A stretch of 64,000 nucleotides of DNA, taken from NCBI RefSeq assembly GCF_021347895.1, contig NC_067135.1:25538441-25602440 (forward strand). The letters run 5' to 3'. Below are positions 1 through 10,236 of this stretch, in pieces. Under the pieces are notes generated by a model, which was not told the DNA's origin, searched no databases, and worked only from the letters and a program-made list of their open reading frames with translations. Positions within the stretch are counted from its first letter, which is position 1. Each line of letters opens with the position of its first letter. The position numbers and the translations under genes were made by a program. This DNA is from Acanthochromis polyacanthus. Taxonomy: Eukaryota > Chordata > Actinopteri > Pomacentridae.

Positions 1-580
1 AAAAAGAATAATCTTTTGTAGTTGGATGTTGTAGGCGCCAACTATCGCCAAGACCAAAATCTCTCATGAACTGGATTATAGTTTCTGAGGACTGCCAGGT
101 GCGTTTATTGCTTGGAGTATTGGATCTATCTATTAATGGGTCTAGTACTGTATTAAAGTCACCGCCGATTATTATTGGGGAGTCAGAAATGTTTGAGATG
201 GATGAGAAAAAGTCACAAAAAAAAGAAGGGTCATCAGAGTTTGGGCCATATAAGTTACCAATTGTTAAGGAGTTATTGTGAATTGATATATTGATGATGA
301 TAAAACGTCCTTCTGGGTCTGTGGTAGTAGAGTTAAGGATAAATGGTATTGATTTACTTATTAAAATACAGACTCCTCTTTGTTTTTTATTGTAAGGAGA
401 TGAAAAGGAGTGAGTGAAATGGGAGGATTTTAACTTCATGTTGTCTAATTCTGAAAGATGTGTTTCTTGTAATAAGCAAATATCAGCTTGAAGAGCAGTG
501 AGGTGATTGAATACTTTTTGTTTCTTTGCCTGAACACCAATACCGCGGACATTCCAAGAAACAAACTTTAAAGCTGACAT
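1..580 (-). CDS. L1 ORF2 N-terminus: apurinic-type endonuclease domain (partial)
   Basis: Reading the minus strand from the ATG at 580, the frame stays open for 193 codons to the window edge. The start reads MSALKFVSWNVRG, the classic N-terminus of L1-type endonucleases. LLQETHL follows at about residue 45, then GNLYGPN and GGDFN near residue 150, matching the metal-binding and catalytic blocks of the exonuclease/endonuclease/phosphatase fold. In the family this domain nicks target DNA for target-primed reverse transcription. The reverse transcriptase would lie beyond position 1. No stop or frameshift is seen in the visible part. Confidence 0.9.
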   Translation of the reverse strand, partial: MSALKFVSWNVRGIGVQAKKQKVFNHLTALQADICLLQETHLSELDNMKLKSSHFTHSFSSPYNKKQRGVCILISKSIPFILNSTTTDPEGRFIIINISIHNNSLTIGNLYGPNSDDPSFFCDFFSSISNISDSPIIIGGDFNTVLDPLIDRSNTPSNKRTWQSSETIIQFMRDFGLGDSWRLQHPTTKDYSF

Positions 581-1018
581 GGTAGGGAACTGTAATCAAT
601 GGGAAAATGGAGAATGATTATGGTGTGTGAGTGTGTGGTAGTGCATGTGGATGTGTGGGTATGCATGAGTGTGTATGAATCTAAAAGAGAAAGACTTGCA
701 AAAGTAGACCTGTTAGAACAAAACAAAACAAGAAATGAACACAACTGTAGACACAAAAGACGTTCAACAGAACAAAAAACACTGAACAGTAACGAAGTAC
801 ATTGAAATGTGCGTATATCCAAGAGCATGACGTAAGGGGCGAGACAAAGTGCAACAATACATTATCCTTATCAGAGCAACGGCGGGGTAAAGGGGTGTCA
901 GAGAGAGGCGATACGGGTGTGTGTGTGTGTGTGTGGAACGGGGGGGGGGGGTGTATTTACATAGCTGAGAAAAGGGGAAGAGTGTGTGTCTCTGACAGAA
1001 AAAAAAAAGGGGGAGAGG

Positions 1019-1852
1019 CTAGAATAACCAGGGGGTGATGTCTTTGCTGCGGTATAACTGACCGTTAATGTAAAGTTTGTCCACTGAGATGACTGCCTTT
1101 TTTCCTTCTGTGATCATTTGCTTGCGGATGGGGAAGAGGTTTTTTCGTCTGTCCATTATTTCTTTTGGATATTGATCATTTAGTCCGTAGTTGGATCCTT
1201 TCAGCTGTTTGCCTTGACGTTTGACCAGTTCTTTCTGTTTGTAATGTTCAAATTTAGCGACGATCGGACGGGGTCGGTTGTTTGTGGTGTATTTTTGTCC
1301 CAGGCGATGAACGCGGTGAAATGTGATGCTGTTGACGGTTTCTGGTGGAAGTTTAAGTTGATCTTTTAAAAAGTCCTTTACTGCTTTCTCTGGGTCGTCG
1401 GTGATGTGTTCAGGAATACCGGAAAAAACTAAATTGTCTCTCATACTTCGTGTTTGAAGATCCAGAATAGTCTCTTTCATTATTTTGTTTTCGGTAGTGA
1501 CAGAGGTGAGCTGAGATGTGACAGAGGTGAGTTGGTTGGAGATGGTGTTGACGGTGTGTTGAAGAGTTTTATTTTCATTAGCGAGTGATTCTATCTGTTG
1601 CTGGCTAAATTCAAGGCTATGGCGGAGTGACTGGAATTCTTTGTGTAAAACTTCTACAAGAGCGATTCTGGCATCAAGTCCGGTGAGTTTCTGATCAATG
1701 GAAAGCAGAATGTCGCTTACCTCTGACTGACGGAGGATATTCGGGGAAAGTGAAGGAGATATACCTGGGCTGGGAAGAGATTCTGAACGAGGCCGTTTGT
1801 AGTCCGGAGAGAGGTTGGATTTTCCGAGTTTTGAAGTGGAAGAAGTGGCCAT
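1019..1852 (-). CDS. L1 ORF1 protein (RNA-binding chaperone type)
   Basis: A 277-residue intact ORF. The first ~45 residues are Ser/Pro-rich and basic. Residues ~46-135 are a heptad-like coiled coil with a short internal duplication (two adjacent TSQLTSVT-like units near residue 110). Residues ~136-277 match the L1 ORF1 RRM plus C-terminal domain (RDNLVFSGIPE, then FHRVHRLGQ and RPRPIVAKF). In the L1 family this protein trimerises and coats the element RNA. It lies upstream of ORF2 on the same strand with a spacer instead of an overlap. Start chosen at the first ATG of the frame. Confidence 0.88.
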   Translation of the reverse strand: MATSSTSKLGKSNLSPDYKRPRSESLPSPGISPSLSPNILRQSEVSDILLSIDQKLTGLDARIALVEVLHKEFQSLRHSLEFSQQQIESLANENKTLQHTVNTISNQLTSVTSQLTSVTTENKIMKETILDLQTRSMRDNLVFSGIPEHITDDPEKAVKDFLKDQLKLPPETVNSITFHRVHRLGQKYTTNNRPRPIVAKFEHYKQKELVKRQGKQLKGSNYGLNDQYPKEIMDRRKNLFPIRKQMITEGKKAVISVDKLYINGQLYRSKDITPWLF

Positions 1853-2083
1853 GGTGCAGTAACGAGAATGGAAAAAATCGATGTAGTCCTCAAGTTGATC
1901 CAGGTCGGAGTGTGAAAATGTTTTTCAAAAACAAAAGGAAGACAGTGGTGTATAGGGGATGACAAAAAGTTTGGAAACAGAGAAAAAGTGACTTGTTGTC
2001 GATCTAGCAGCAGGGCGCCGCCATCTTGAATCTCGCACCGTCTCGTGAGAGTTGCGTTCACAGTGGCATGCGCATCTCCTCCA

Positions 2084-2183
2084 AGAGAGTTAGCTCAAAA
2101 GGGGACCGAGCATGGCACCATTTCTCACCTGACCATTAACCCTTTAATGTCCAAATGCTTCAAAACGGGCTAAAAAGGTCAAA
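2084..2183 (-). repeat. ~100-bp inverted copy of the 16.8-18.7 kb repeat
   Basis: This stretch is the reverse complement of about 17817-17914, with near-identical blocks such as GGGGACCGAGCATGGCACC and ACCATTAACCCTTTAATGTC. It abuts the membrane exon of the butyrophilin-like pseudogene directly, so the pseudogene's homology to the intact paralogue ends at this junction. Confidence 0.8.
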
Positions 2184-2812
2184 ATCAGATGATTCAGATG
2201 ATTACTTTGAAGTCTCGTCTAGCTGTGCTGCTTCTGTCACCATTAGTGTGATTTTTGGACTCTTGTTGGTTCTGGTGGTTGCATTTTTTATCTGGAAATG
2301 GAATCAAAACAAAATCCGTGAGTCAAAACTGTGATTAATTTACTCAAAAATGCATTTTATGTCAAAGCTCTGCATTGATTAAGCTAATAAGCATAAAAAG
2401 ACAGATCAGAAGAGAGTCATAAGCATTCACCGAATGTTCAAATATAAAATTGACAATTAAATATTTTTGAAATGTTGCAGCATCAAGGCAAATTTACTTA
2501 GAAATGAGGTTCTAGTTTTAAATGTTTGATTACATTCATGATCTAATCAAAAACGTTTTGTCACCAGTAGACGTAATTATAACTTTGGGTTTTGTGTTTT
2601 TAACAAATGTTTTTACTGCAGAAATGAAACAGCTCCAACATCCAAACGAAGAGGGACAAAAGCTGATGACAGAAATCAATAAAATAGAAGCTTTGGACAA
2701 GAAACGGGCAAAACTAGATGAGGAGTGCATGAAGAAGAACAAATAAACATGACGCAGAGCATTGAAGCTCTATAGAAAATAACAAAGGAACTGGCAAAGC
2801 AGAGAGAAAAAC
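2184..2812 (+). pseudogene. Butyrophilin-like pseudogene, 5' fragment (TM exon and start of coiled-coil exon)
   Basis: About 2184-2321 matches the transmembrane exon of the intact gene at 42172-42291 (SSSCAASV, then a hydrophobic stretch ending FFIWKWNQNKI, then a GTGAGT donor). The intron at ~2322-2622 is also homologous. Coding homology resumes after an ACTGCAG acceptor near 2622 with residues like MKQLQHPNEEGQKLMTEINKIE. Premature stops follow (TAA near 2744 and TAG near 2773), so the copy is broken independently of the transposon. No Ig exons are seen upstream; they are missing or replaced by repeats. The exon is cut at 2812 by the giant element and resumes at 28037. Confidence 0.88.
2806..2812. 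repeat. 7-bp target-site duplication, left copy (GAAAAAC)
   Basis: GAAAAAC here is repeated exactly at 28030-28036. The uninterrupted paralogue at 41.4 kb carries this motif once at the homologous position (read on the minus strand), as expected for a duplication made on insertion. Confidence 0.9.
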
Positions 2813-3656
2813 CAACCCAGTCTCATGGCCAAATGTGAAATACCTACGTTTGTCCACTGAACAAAACGTAACAGTCTCACAATAAACGTCTGAAAATTGT
2901 AAAATGTTTGTTTTTTTCTCCCTATTATTTTCTATTGGCCTGACGACAGGTCACGTGACTGCTTGCTGCGGGCCTCTCAAAATGAAAACATGGCGGTTTT
3001 TCCTTTCATTCTCGGTGGAAAATGCATTATTTCAAGAGAGTTTGGACTTAAAAAGGCATTTTGGTGACATTTCTAGCGAAAAATATACATTTTAATTTCA
3101 CAATATTCGTTCAGTTCTTGTATATGATCCTTGGTTTGTTTGTTATTACGATGAATCTTTTGCGTCTCGGAGTGGAATTGTTACGTTTTCCTCCGTTGCT
3201 GTGGTGGTTGGTAAGGACGCTTCCACGGGCTAAACCAAATGGCGTATGCCTGTATGTTATTGTAGTTATTCGTTACATTGTGTCGTTATCTGAGCTCTTA
3301 ACATATTTGTGTAGTTACTGACGATATCTATTCAATAAATAAACAACCTCAGATGGATTTTAGTTCCCCTGGGATTACAAATATATTCTTCCGTGGAATT
3401 CGACACCCCCGTTTTTGAGACAACAAGGATGTTATTGCTCGCTCCCGACAAAAGGATCAGTGTTTTTATATTTTGGATTTCTATTAATTAGATAATCAAG
3501 AAATTGAAGTTATTTCCCAGTGGGTGTGTTTATGCAGCCTATTAAATCCCTTTTTCTCCATGAAATAAAGTACAATCCATACATTATGGTCCAGTGTTCA
3601 TTGTTTGTTTTGTTCACTGACAGTGCAATAAAGTTTGTGTTTTTTAAACCATCCAG
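2813..3656 (+). repeat. Left terminal inverted repeat of the giant element (~844 bp)
   Basis: Matches the reverse complement of 27183-28029 end to end with only scattered differences by eye (for example ACTGAAC versus ACAGAAC near the tip). Homology stops after the shared ATCCAG. The TIR contains several AATAAA motifs and an open frame of 86 codons (3061-3321) also present in the right copy; I do not claim that frame is coding. Confidence 0.92.
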
Positions 3657-4625
3657 TACCGTAATGAATATTGAATGAATATGGCATCTCGTTTACATCT
3701 CTTATTAAGGAGCGAGAAATTTACTGACATTGATTTATGATTCAAGACAAGCAGAGGACTGAAAGGGGTTTGTTTGATTGTTTGTTTGTTTTTTAGACCT
3801 CTTACGTCCAGTTCAAAAACACAAACCGAGTTGCTCGAAAACTGGTTACGTAATTTATTCATTTATAATAATTATAATTATTATTATTATTATTATTTTC
3901 TTTACATTTTAATGTCATTCCACGTTTTGAGCCTTCAATCCTTTTAATGAACTTTAAATAAAGTTTTCTTTTTTAAAAAAGGTTTCGTTATTTTTCATTA
4001 TTTTTTTATTGTTACATAAGAAGATAAACTTGACAAAAATACTCATCTTAAGGGAGTTTCATCATAAATCTTATTTACAGTTGAAACTACCAGTGAGAAG
4101 TATATAAACTATGATTAAAACTAGTGGCTGCATTTATTTTTATGTCAATTTCATCACTTAAGGAAACTCACTCACTCTTTTGTTGTGATGTATACTGAGA
4201 AAAATGGATTTTTATATAAAAAAAATCTATCTTACAGGCAACCTGTTAATTATGTAATTTGATCTACATATCATTGTGTGAAGCAAGTCAAATTTAAATC
4301 TGTGTTAATCAGAGATATTATTCCAGGAATCTAAACTATTTTACAAATTGTCTTCTTAATTTATCTTCATATATTATACTGGTAGTTTTATGTCATTTCT
4401 TTTCAGGTTTTTCTTTCAGATGTGTGTATCCTTACTGCTTTAAAAAACCTGTTCTCTGGTAAATCATTCATTCAATCATTCAACAAAGTAATCTGTCTGT
4501 ATGAATGTATGTATTGCATTACAACATCTACATAATACCTTTTCAAATGTTTTTATTGTATTTCTGTACAATATGAACTAGTGACATAATAACAAGACCA
4601 ATGACAACAATAACAATAACAATAA
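3657..4625. other. AT-rich non-coding stretch inside the giant element
   Basis: No supported gene. It holds low-complexity AT runs. On the minus strand an AATAAA lies near 4551-4556, downstream of the accessory gene's stop at 4863, and could serve as its polyadenylation signal. Confidence 0.5.
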
Positions 4626-4860
4626 CAGGCAGCATGGTGGTGCAGCAGGTAGTAGACATGTCTCACAACAAGAAGGTACGCAGTTTGGTTGGGCATGTTC
4701 TTCCCGTGCATGCATGGGTTCTCTTTGGGCACTCTGGCTTCCTCCCACAGACCAAAAATTAGGTTAATTGGTGACTGTGTGTGTGTGTGTGTGCGCGTGT
4801 GCGTGCATGCATTAGCAGGGGTGTGTTCATTGGTGTTGCCTGAGTGAAGGCGCGTATGTG
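4626..4860 (+). repeat. Degenerate teleost SINE-like repeat with (GT)n
   Basis: Begins GGCAGCATGGTGGTGCAGCAG and contains the TGGCTTCCTCCCACAG block shared with the fuller copies at 39884-40246 and 53990-54357. The tRNA-like promoter region at the start is recognisable but decayed. It sits just 3' of the accessory gene's stop codon, in its presumed 3' UTR. Confidence 0.7.
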
Positions 4861-4862
4861 TT

Positions 4863-7800
4863 TTAACTCTTGGTGTTCTCCTTAGCCACCCACTGTAGAG
4901 GCCACGTCTTCCCGCTGCAAAATACATAAAAAAGGTTCAATGACAACATGATGATGGAAGACAATGAGCTACAGTGGGTACCAGTTTGTACCCTATACTC
5001 ATGTTTCCTGTAAATTACCTTTGGTAAAAGTTTGACTTAGGTATTTATATGTACTCTCTGTGCATGCTAGCAGTTTAAAATTAGTTAATACAAATAAACA
5101 ACATAAAAGCATTTGAAAATAAAAACCTTAAAACTACCATTTCATGAGTACTAAAACTTTGACAATTTATTTGTAAAATAAAAAAGAAATTATACATACC
5201 ACATTGAGCAGGGTTCCCGCTCAACCAACTCCATTTGGTTCCCCTAAAAAATATGTAAAAAATTTTAGTACCACAAGCAATTACATTGTCAGAGGACTTT
5301 AAAACTGTGGTGCAATGAAGTCCACTAAATACATCCAGTCTATATTTACATTAAAATTCAACTTCAAATAATGACAAAAGACAACCTTTTGCATTTTGGT
5401 CTTTACTACTCGCTTCACCGGGTAAAACTGGTCCTTTCCCTCGACCAAATGGCTGCATTCTGAAAGAGCAAAAAGTATACAGTTACAGTTTTTGTGAAAC
5501 ACTGCACAACAAAGAGAGTTTAATGCTCATTTTTTTGTAAGCAAGTTATTGTAATGTTCTCCTTTTTGGCCTTCCAAATTATAAAATAAACTGCAGTTGA
5601 CTAAAAGTGCAGAACTATGGGTGCCAACTAATACTAGAAGAATAAAAAGGTACACTTTACACACCTGTGACTTCTCTTATTGATTTTACAATTATTACAT
5701 TAGTTTTTAAGGCACTGCACAACCTTGCACCGGATGGCCTCTCAGAGATGCATTTAGTTTACAAACCAGGACAGCGGCCCCTCAAGTTTCTCTCTTTTAG
5801 CTTAACAGAGCAGATCAAAATTGTTGGTGTTACTTCATTTCACTGTGATGCTCTGAAACAGTGTACACGCATGAATACTTTTCAACAAAAACTAAAAATC
5901 AATGAATCAGTCAAGATCTTGATGTTGTGTTTTTCAATTCAATTTTTTATGTGTGACAATAACTATATATTATTTAATTACTCATTTCATCACTATCCTA
6001 GGTGATCTTTATTTTTACCTATGTATATTTTTATGCTTAAAATTATATTTATTTCAAGTCTCTTTCGTTAAAACATTCATTTTTAACTATTTGGGTTTGT
6101 TTAGTCTCTTTTCTAAGTCCATCTTTGTTTTTCACTATGTTGTTGCTGTTTTATGTTCTCTTTTTTATATTACTGTAATGCATATTAAAGTACATTTGAT
6201 CTCTATGAAACGAGTATAAATTGATTGATGGATTGATATCATATCGATAATGTCGAAGAACAATTAAATATAAATACTGTCCTATTTGAAATGAGGGAAT
6301 ATAAATAAAGGATAACCAAATAACCTCCATGTGAATCTTCCTTGTTGTTCTTCTTCTTTGCTTTCTTCTTCTGTGGTAAATCTGTACAAGATAAAGAAAA
6401 ATGTCTGTAAAGAGCTGTCATTTTAATATTACTACTGCTATTATTATTAAAAGTCTGATGTTTTAAAAAATGTGATAGGTGATCATTCCAAGCTAACTGA
6501 AGCTGATGTCATTCTCTTACAAGTGAGAAGATTTTTTCATGGCAACCTATATGGCAACAGAATCTTTTACTGCAATGTTCTAACATCATAAGTTGACATT
6601 CCTACAGAAAATAACATAATAAACAAAAACACCTGCAATGCAAATTGGATACATACACTCTTTATAGTGTTTATTTATGTCGTATTTATATTTCACTACA
6701 ACATACCTTGGTTCTTCTTTGCTACGGTGTGCACAACACTGGTGCAGGGCTGTATTTCAGGAGGCGTGGCAGGGACATGGATGCCAGGACAGGAGGAAGG
6801 TTTGATAGCAGGAGGGCAGGATGACAGTGGAGGCTGGATGACCGAGGTGGTGTAGGAGTGGATGGCAGCAGTGGGCTGGACAGAGGAGGTCGAGGGGTCG
6901 ATGGCAGCAGTGGGCTGGACAGAGGAGGTCGAGGGGTCGATGGTAGTGCCAGTGGAGGGCTGTATGGTTGAGGCGGAGGAGGACTGCTGGTTCATCCAAC
7001 CTTAATGAAAGAAAAATACAAAATGATTAGAGTAAGGTTGTTTTGTTCAGTGTGCTAAAATGGTTATTTGAGATATTTAACTGGATCGACTTAATATTAA
7101 CAGATGACAATTTCTTCTCATTAAAATGTATTTCATCTTGAGTTAAACTGTCAAATTATGAACATGTGATATCAACTACCTTTCATGAAATGTTGATAAG
7201 TGTTAAGATTAGGCTGAGCTATACATTGAAATTATACAACCCGGTCTCACGGGGATTCGTGAAACTGTCACGTAAGTTTTAGTTTCGGTTTCGTGCGCAC
7301 CAACACGATTTCGTCATGTTTTTCGTGTCGCTCACCATGAAATGTTTTTCGCTCTGGTAATCACATCTGAAAGTGGTTTATACCGGCGGATTCATGACGA
7401 TCTAAGCTGTCCATCGGCGTATACTGCTTGTGTGATCGCGTTTGCGGCCGCCGGCCGCCGGACATTCTTGAAATTCCTATGCAAATTGGTAAGTGTACCA
7501 CCGGCTTATGATTAGGTTATGGTTAGGGTTATGGTTAGGGTTATGTTTAGGGACGATGTCATGCAAAATATAGCGTTGGATTCGCCACGGTTTTACATTA
7601 AAAATATAATATACACATTCTTTTGAAATACGTTCTGAGTGGCACGAAAAGTCCGCCGTTTAAAATACATTGGTGCGCATTTCGTGGTGAGCGGCACGAA
7701 AAACATGACGAAATCGTGTTGGTGCACACGAAACCGAAACTAAAACTTACGTGACAGTTTCACGAATCCCCGTGAGATCGGGCTGAATTATAAATGACTG

Positions 7801-8705
7801 CAGATAGACAGGCTTACCAGTGACCAGCACCTCATATAAGGCCTTCATTCGGTCAAGGCACTTAGCAGCCTGATCTGTAAGCTTCCACTTGGGGTGCACG
7901 ACCAGTGTATGCCAAGTGGCAGGCTTTTTGCCTGGTTTGGCAACAAGCACCACAGCTCTGTGTCCCAGCGTGTGTAATTTTTCCAGCTAAAAAAAAAAAA
8001 AAAAGTCATATAATCACCAACTAGAAAAGCACTCAGAGAGTGCAGACCTCCGCCAAGGATAGAGAGGAAAACAGGAAACCCATGCAGTAAAGGATCATGA
8101 GCTGGAATTGAACCTGCATCTGTGACACAGTTCTATTTACAAAGCACCTTCTTAACCAGTTGAGCTATCTGGACACTTTGTTCCAATTTGTTGGACGACA
8201 TGCTAACCTATGATGTTTTTGTCATATTTTGGACCGCATACTAAAAGATACTAAAAAATTCAAAGTGATCCAGAATCCAGGATCCTTTGCGGATTGCCAC
8301 CAAAATTAAATCAGCTCTTCCTCTTACCATAGTCTACATCCCCTCAAAATTTCATGTGAATCTGCCCAGGCGTTTTTGAGTTATCTTGCTAACAGACAGA
8401 CAGACAGACACACAAACGCCGGGTGTCACATAACCTCCTTGGTGGAGGTAATTACTTGTGAAATTCAATTACAGCTGTTAAACACATACCAACACAGATG
8501 CCTCATCCATAACATGCGAGGTGGTCTTGTTTTGTTTGTTTTTTTCCAACCATCTCTCTTTCTTGGCCTCAAATGTTTGGAGTTTTTTTGCCAGCCTTTG
8601 CTTCCTTGGCTGAACTGTCTGGCAAGACTTGCAGGTCTTGGTGGCTACAGCAATCACTGCTTTGCAGTTGATGCAAAGGGTTGTTGTAGAGCCTCGAGGC
8701 ATCAT
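4863..8705 (-). CDS. Unrecognised 7-exon accessory gene of the giant element (301 aa)
   Basis: Exons (minus strand): 8490-8708 with ATG at 8705, 7818-7986, 6707-7000, 6325-6381, 5386-5459, 5200-5243, and 4863-4914 ending in TAA. Every junction has GT/AG signals and the phases chain without a break to 301 residues. The N-terminus has a CINC...CKSC pair (residues 11-28), possibly a zinc ribbon, then a basic helical stretch. Exon 2 is compact and Trp-containing. Exon 3 (~residues 129-226) is Pro/Ser/Thr-rich with a perfect 13-residue duplication. Exon 4 is a Lys-rich, nuclear-signal-like run. The last two exons give a conserved-looking tail with CSMCGKTW. I do not recognise the family. Its strand matches the KDZ gene, so an element-encoded, perhaps nuclear, DNA-binding partner is plausible but is inference. 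Introns hold a MITE, a SINE-like repeat and a LINE relic. An acceptor just before the ATG implies an upstream non-coding exon. Confidence 0.72.
5640..6240 (+). mobile_element. Decayed LINE (L2/Maui- or CR1-like) 3' end
   Basis: Plus-strand sequence near 5690-5790 encodes residues like LVFKALHNLAPDGLSE, the hallmark near the C-terminus of L2/CR1-type ORF2 proteins (LVFKALH.LAP..L). The remainder is an AT-rich relic ending in an ATTGATTGATGG-like tail at ~6220-6238. It lies in an intron of the accessory gene. Confidence 0.55.
7230..7792. mobile_element. 549-bp MITE (7237-7785) with 7-bp TSDs, same terminal signature as the giant element
   Basis: The ends are CAACCCGGTCTCACGG (from 7237) and, reverse-complemented, CAGCCCGATCTCACGG (to 7785). 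The arms match for about 100 bp. Exact 7-bp AATTATA duplications lie at 7230-7236 and 7786-7792. The tip matches the giant element's CAACCCAGTCTCATGG at 14 of 16 positions, and the duplication length is the same. The interior has a GC-rich palindromic patch near 7440 and a few GGTTAGGGTTATG units, and no coding capacity. It lies in intron 2 of the accessory gene. Confidence 0.85.
8035..8460 (-). repeat. SINE-like repeat with tRNA-derived segment and CAGA tract
   Basis: On the minus strand 8170-8080 reads as a tRNA-like promoter: TAGCTCAACTGG (A-box-like) and GGTTCAATTCC (B-box-like). The outer parts carry an inverted pair (ACCTCCGCCAAGG near 8046, CCTTGGTGGAGG near 8440) and a (CAGA)n run at ~8393-8410. 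This composite is common in teleost genomes. It lies in intron 1 of the accessory gene. Confidence 0.65.
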
Positions 8706-8742
8706 GAACTGAATGAAAAAAAAACAACTTGATTTGTACCAG

Positions 8743-9996
8743 TGACAAGGAAAAAAAAAATTCATAAGTGATCAGCTTGTGTCATTTCTGGTCTCAAGTG
8801 GAGTCAGGCTGAGGCTCAAAAGATTGAACTGGAGATCCTGGGAATTTGCCTAAGTCTACAGCGAAAAGAAAAAAACATAAAGTCCAATAAAATTGTTGAC
8901 ATCTAACTTTGCTGTCTACACTGGGATACTGCAAGAAGTCAGTAAATTGCATATTTGTACATATAATCAATATATCAGTGCAGGTATGAGCACTTGTGTG
9001 AGATAAACAGATACTAGCACATACCCACACATAATACTTACCATACTTAGCTTGGTCATTTTATATTTTATTTCAATTGGCCTTCTTGTGAATTGATGCT
9101 TTATAGAATATAGATGCTGTAAATTTAAAGATTTACATGTCAGTGACAAGATGCAAATTAACTTTTCAAAAACTAGTGTTCACTTTAATTTTATTGTTCA
9201 CTGTCCCTGTATATAATATTTAAAAAAAAATAATCTAAAATGTGGTTTACTCTCCAATGCGAAAACCCCCAAATTCTTTTCACTTTTACTATACTTATAT
9301 GATAATCCTTTATAATTATTGATTTAAGAATTAGTCAGAAATCCAGGTGATCAACATATTCAGTTAAATTGGCTGTCTTTTCTCCGTTTTAGAGTAGTAC
9401 CCTATTCAGAAGCGGCTTTTAAAAATGACGTCATGTTATTTAATGTTATTATTACTTAATTTGATCAGTTTAAATAGCCGAGGATATCTGGGAAATTTGT
9501 CAGGTCCAGTCTGCAACCCACAGCTTACTAAGCAACCACATACAGTTACAACATTGACTAAAGTGAGGTAGATTAAATCTTGGCGAACAGTACAACTCTA
9601 ATTATTATGATTACTACAAAGATACTATCAGAATTTTAAGAAACACGGAAGTAATTGCTGTAGGGGATGGCAAACAAAGATACAAATGGTAGTATTTATA
9701 TAGCGCTTTACATGATGCGTATCATTTCACCCACACACTGATGGCGGAAGCTGCCATGCAAGGCGCTAACCATGACCCAGCAGGAACAAATAGGGGTTAG
9801 GTGTCTTGCTCAGGGACACCTCAACATGAGCTCGACGGGCCGAGGATCGTACCGGCAACCTTCCAGTTACAAGACGGCCACTCTACCCAGCGAGCCATGC
9901 CGCCGCATGCATAATACAAACATGATACAAACATACATAATATCCGTGTTCATTCGGATGTTCATATATTGTTTGCTTGTGTGTTAATTCCTTACC
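8743..9996 (-). other. Possible upstream exons preceding the accessory gene
   Basis: Several minus-strand intervals have convincing splice signals: 9045-9119 (TTTACAG acceptor, GTAAGT donor), 8913-8933, 8743-8858 (GCTGTAG acceptor, GTACAA donor), and a GTAAGG donor at 9995. They do not chain into one reading frame (stops occur in 8743-8858), so if real they are most likely 5'-untranslated exons of the accessory gene. The accessory gene's first coding exon does begin with an acceptor at 8709-8710. Confidence 0.3.
9685..9910 (-). repeat. tRNA-derived SINE
   Basis: On the minus strand from 9907 the sequence has a tRNA-like head (GCTGGGTAGAGTGG, then GGTTGCCGGTACGATCC). It continues through GTGTCCCTGAGCAAGACACC to a tail containing TGTAAAGCGCTATATAAA, a widespread teleost SINE arrangement. 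Confidence 0.75.
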
Positions 9997-10142
9997 ATTA
10001 AGACTCTCCTGTCGTGCAAAGCGCGCTGAAGGGATGCTTCGTCAGCTGAACTCTGAACTCTCTGCCTCTGGGATTCTGGGAAGGCCACCACCCCCAGCAG
10101 CACGCACGCCCTTACGTGCACACACGTACACACATATCAAAC

Positions 10143-10236
10143 TGTGTGGGTGTGTTTATGCAGCCTATTAAATACTTTTTCCCCCATGAAATAAAGTACT
10201 ATCCATACATCGTGGTCCGGTGTTCATTGTTTGTTT
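10143..10236 (+). repeat. ~90-bp partial copy of the inner TIR sequence
   Basis: GTGGGTGTGTTTATGCAGCC through TTCATTGTTTGTTTTGT matches 3525-3620 of the left TIR in the same orientation, with a handful of mismatches, and includes the ATGAAATAAAGTA block. It stands alone about 6.5 kb inside the element. Confidence 0.8.

Larger units (their letters stand above)
1..2070 (-). mobile_element. L1-type LINE, 5' portion (runs off the left edge)
   Basis: Two minus-strand ORFs in the order of a teleost L1: ORF1 (1019-1852), then the start of ORF2 (580 down to 1). They are separated by about 440 bp of low-complexity spacer with a (GT)n tract and a G-run near 918-951. Sequence above 1853 is the presumed 5' UTR. 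The exact 5' end is not marked by a target duplication I could see; it must lie before the unrelated repeat starting near 2084. Both ORFs are open, so the copy may be fairly young, but most of ORF2 lies outside the window. Confidence 0.85.

Noticed and set aside
7505..7560. Telomere-like GGTTAGGGTTATGGTTAGGG units
   Set aside because: Only a few irregular units inside the MITE interior; a common feature of fish MITE interiors, not an interstitial telomere.
8793..8858. Separate gene ending in an SFEPQPDST-like tail
   Set aside because: Upstream candidate exons do not join it in phase; more likely untranslated or fortuitous.
9977..10171. 64-codon plus-strand frame near 10 kb
   Set aside because: Short, overlaps repeat sequence, no family features.
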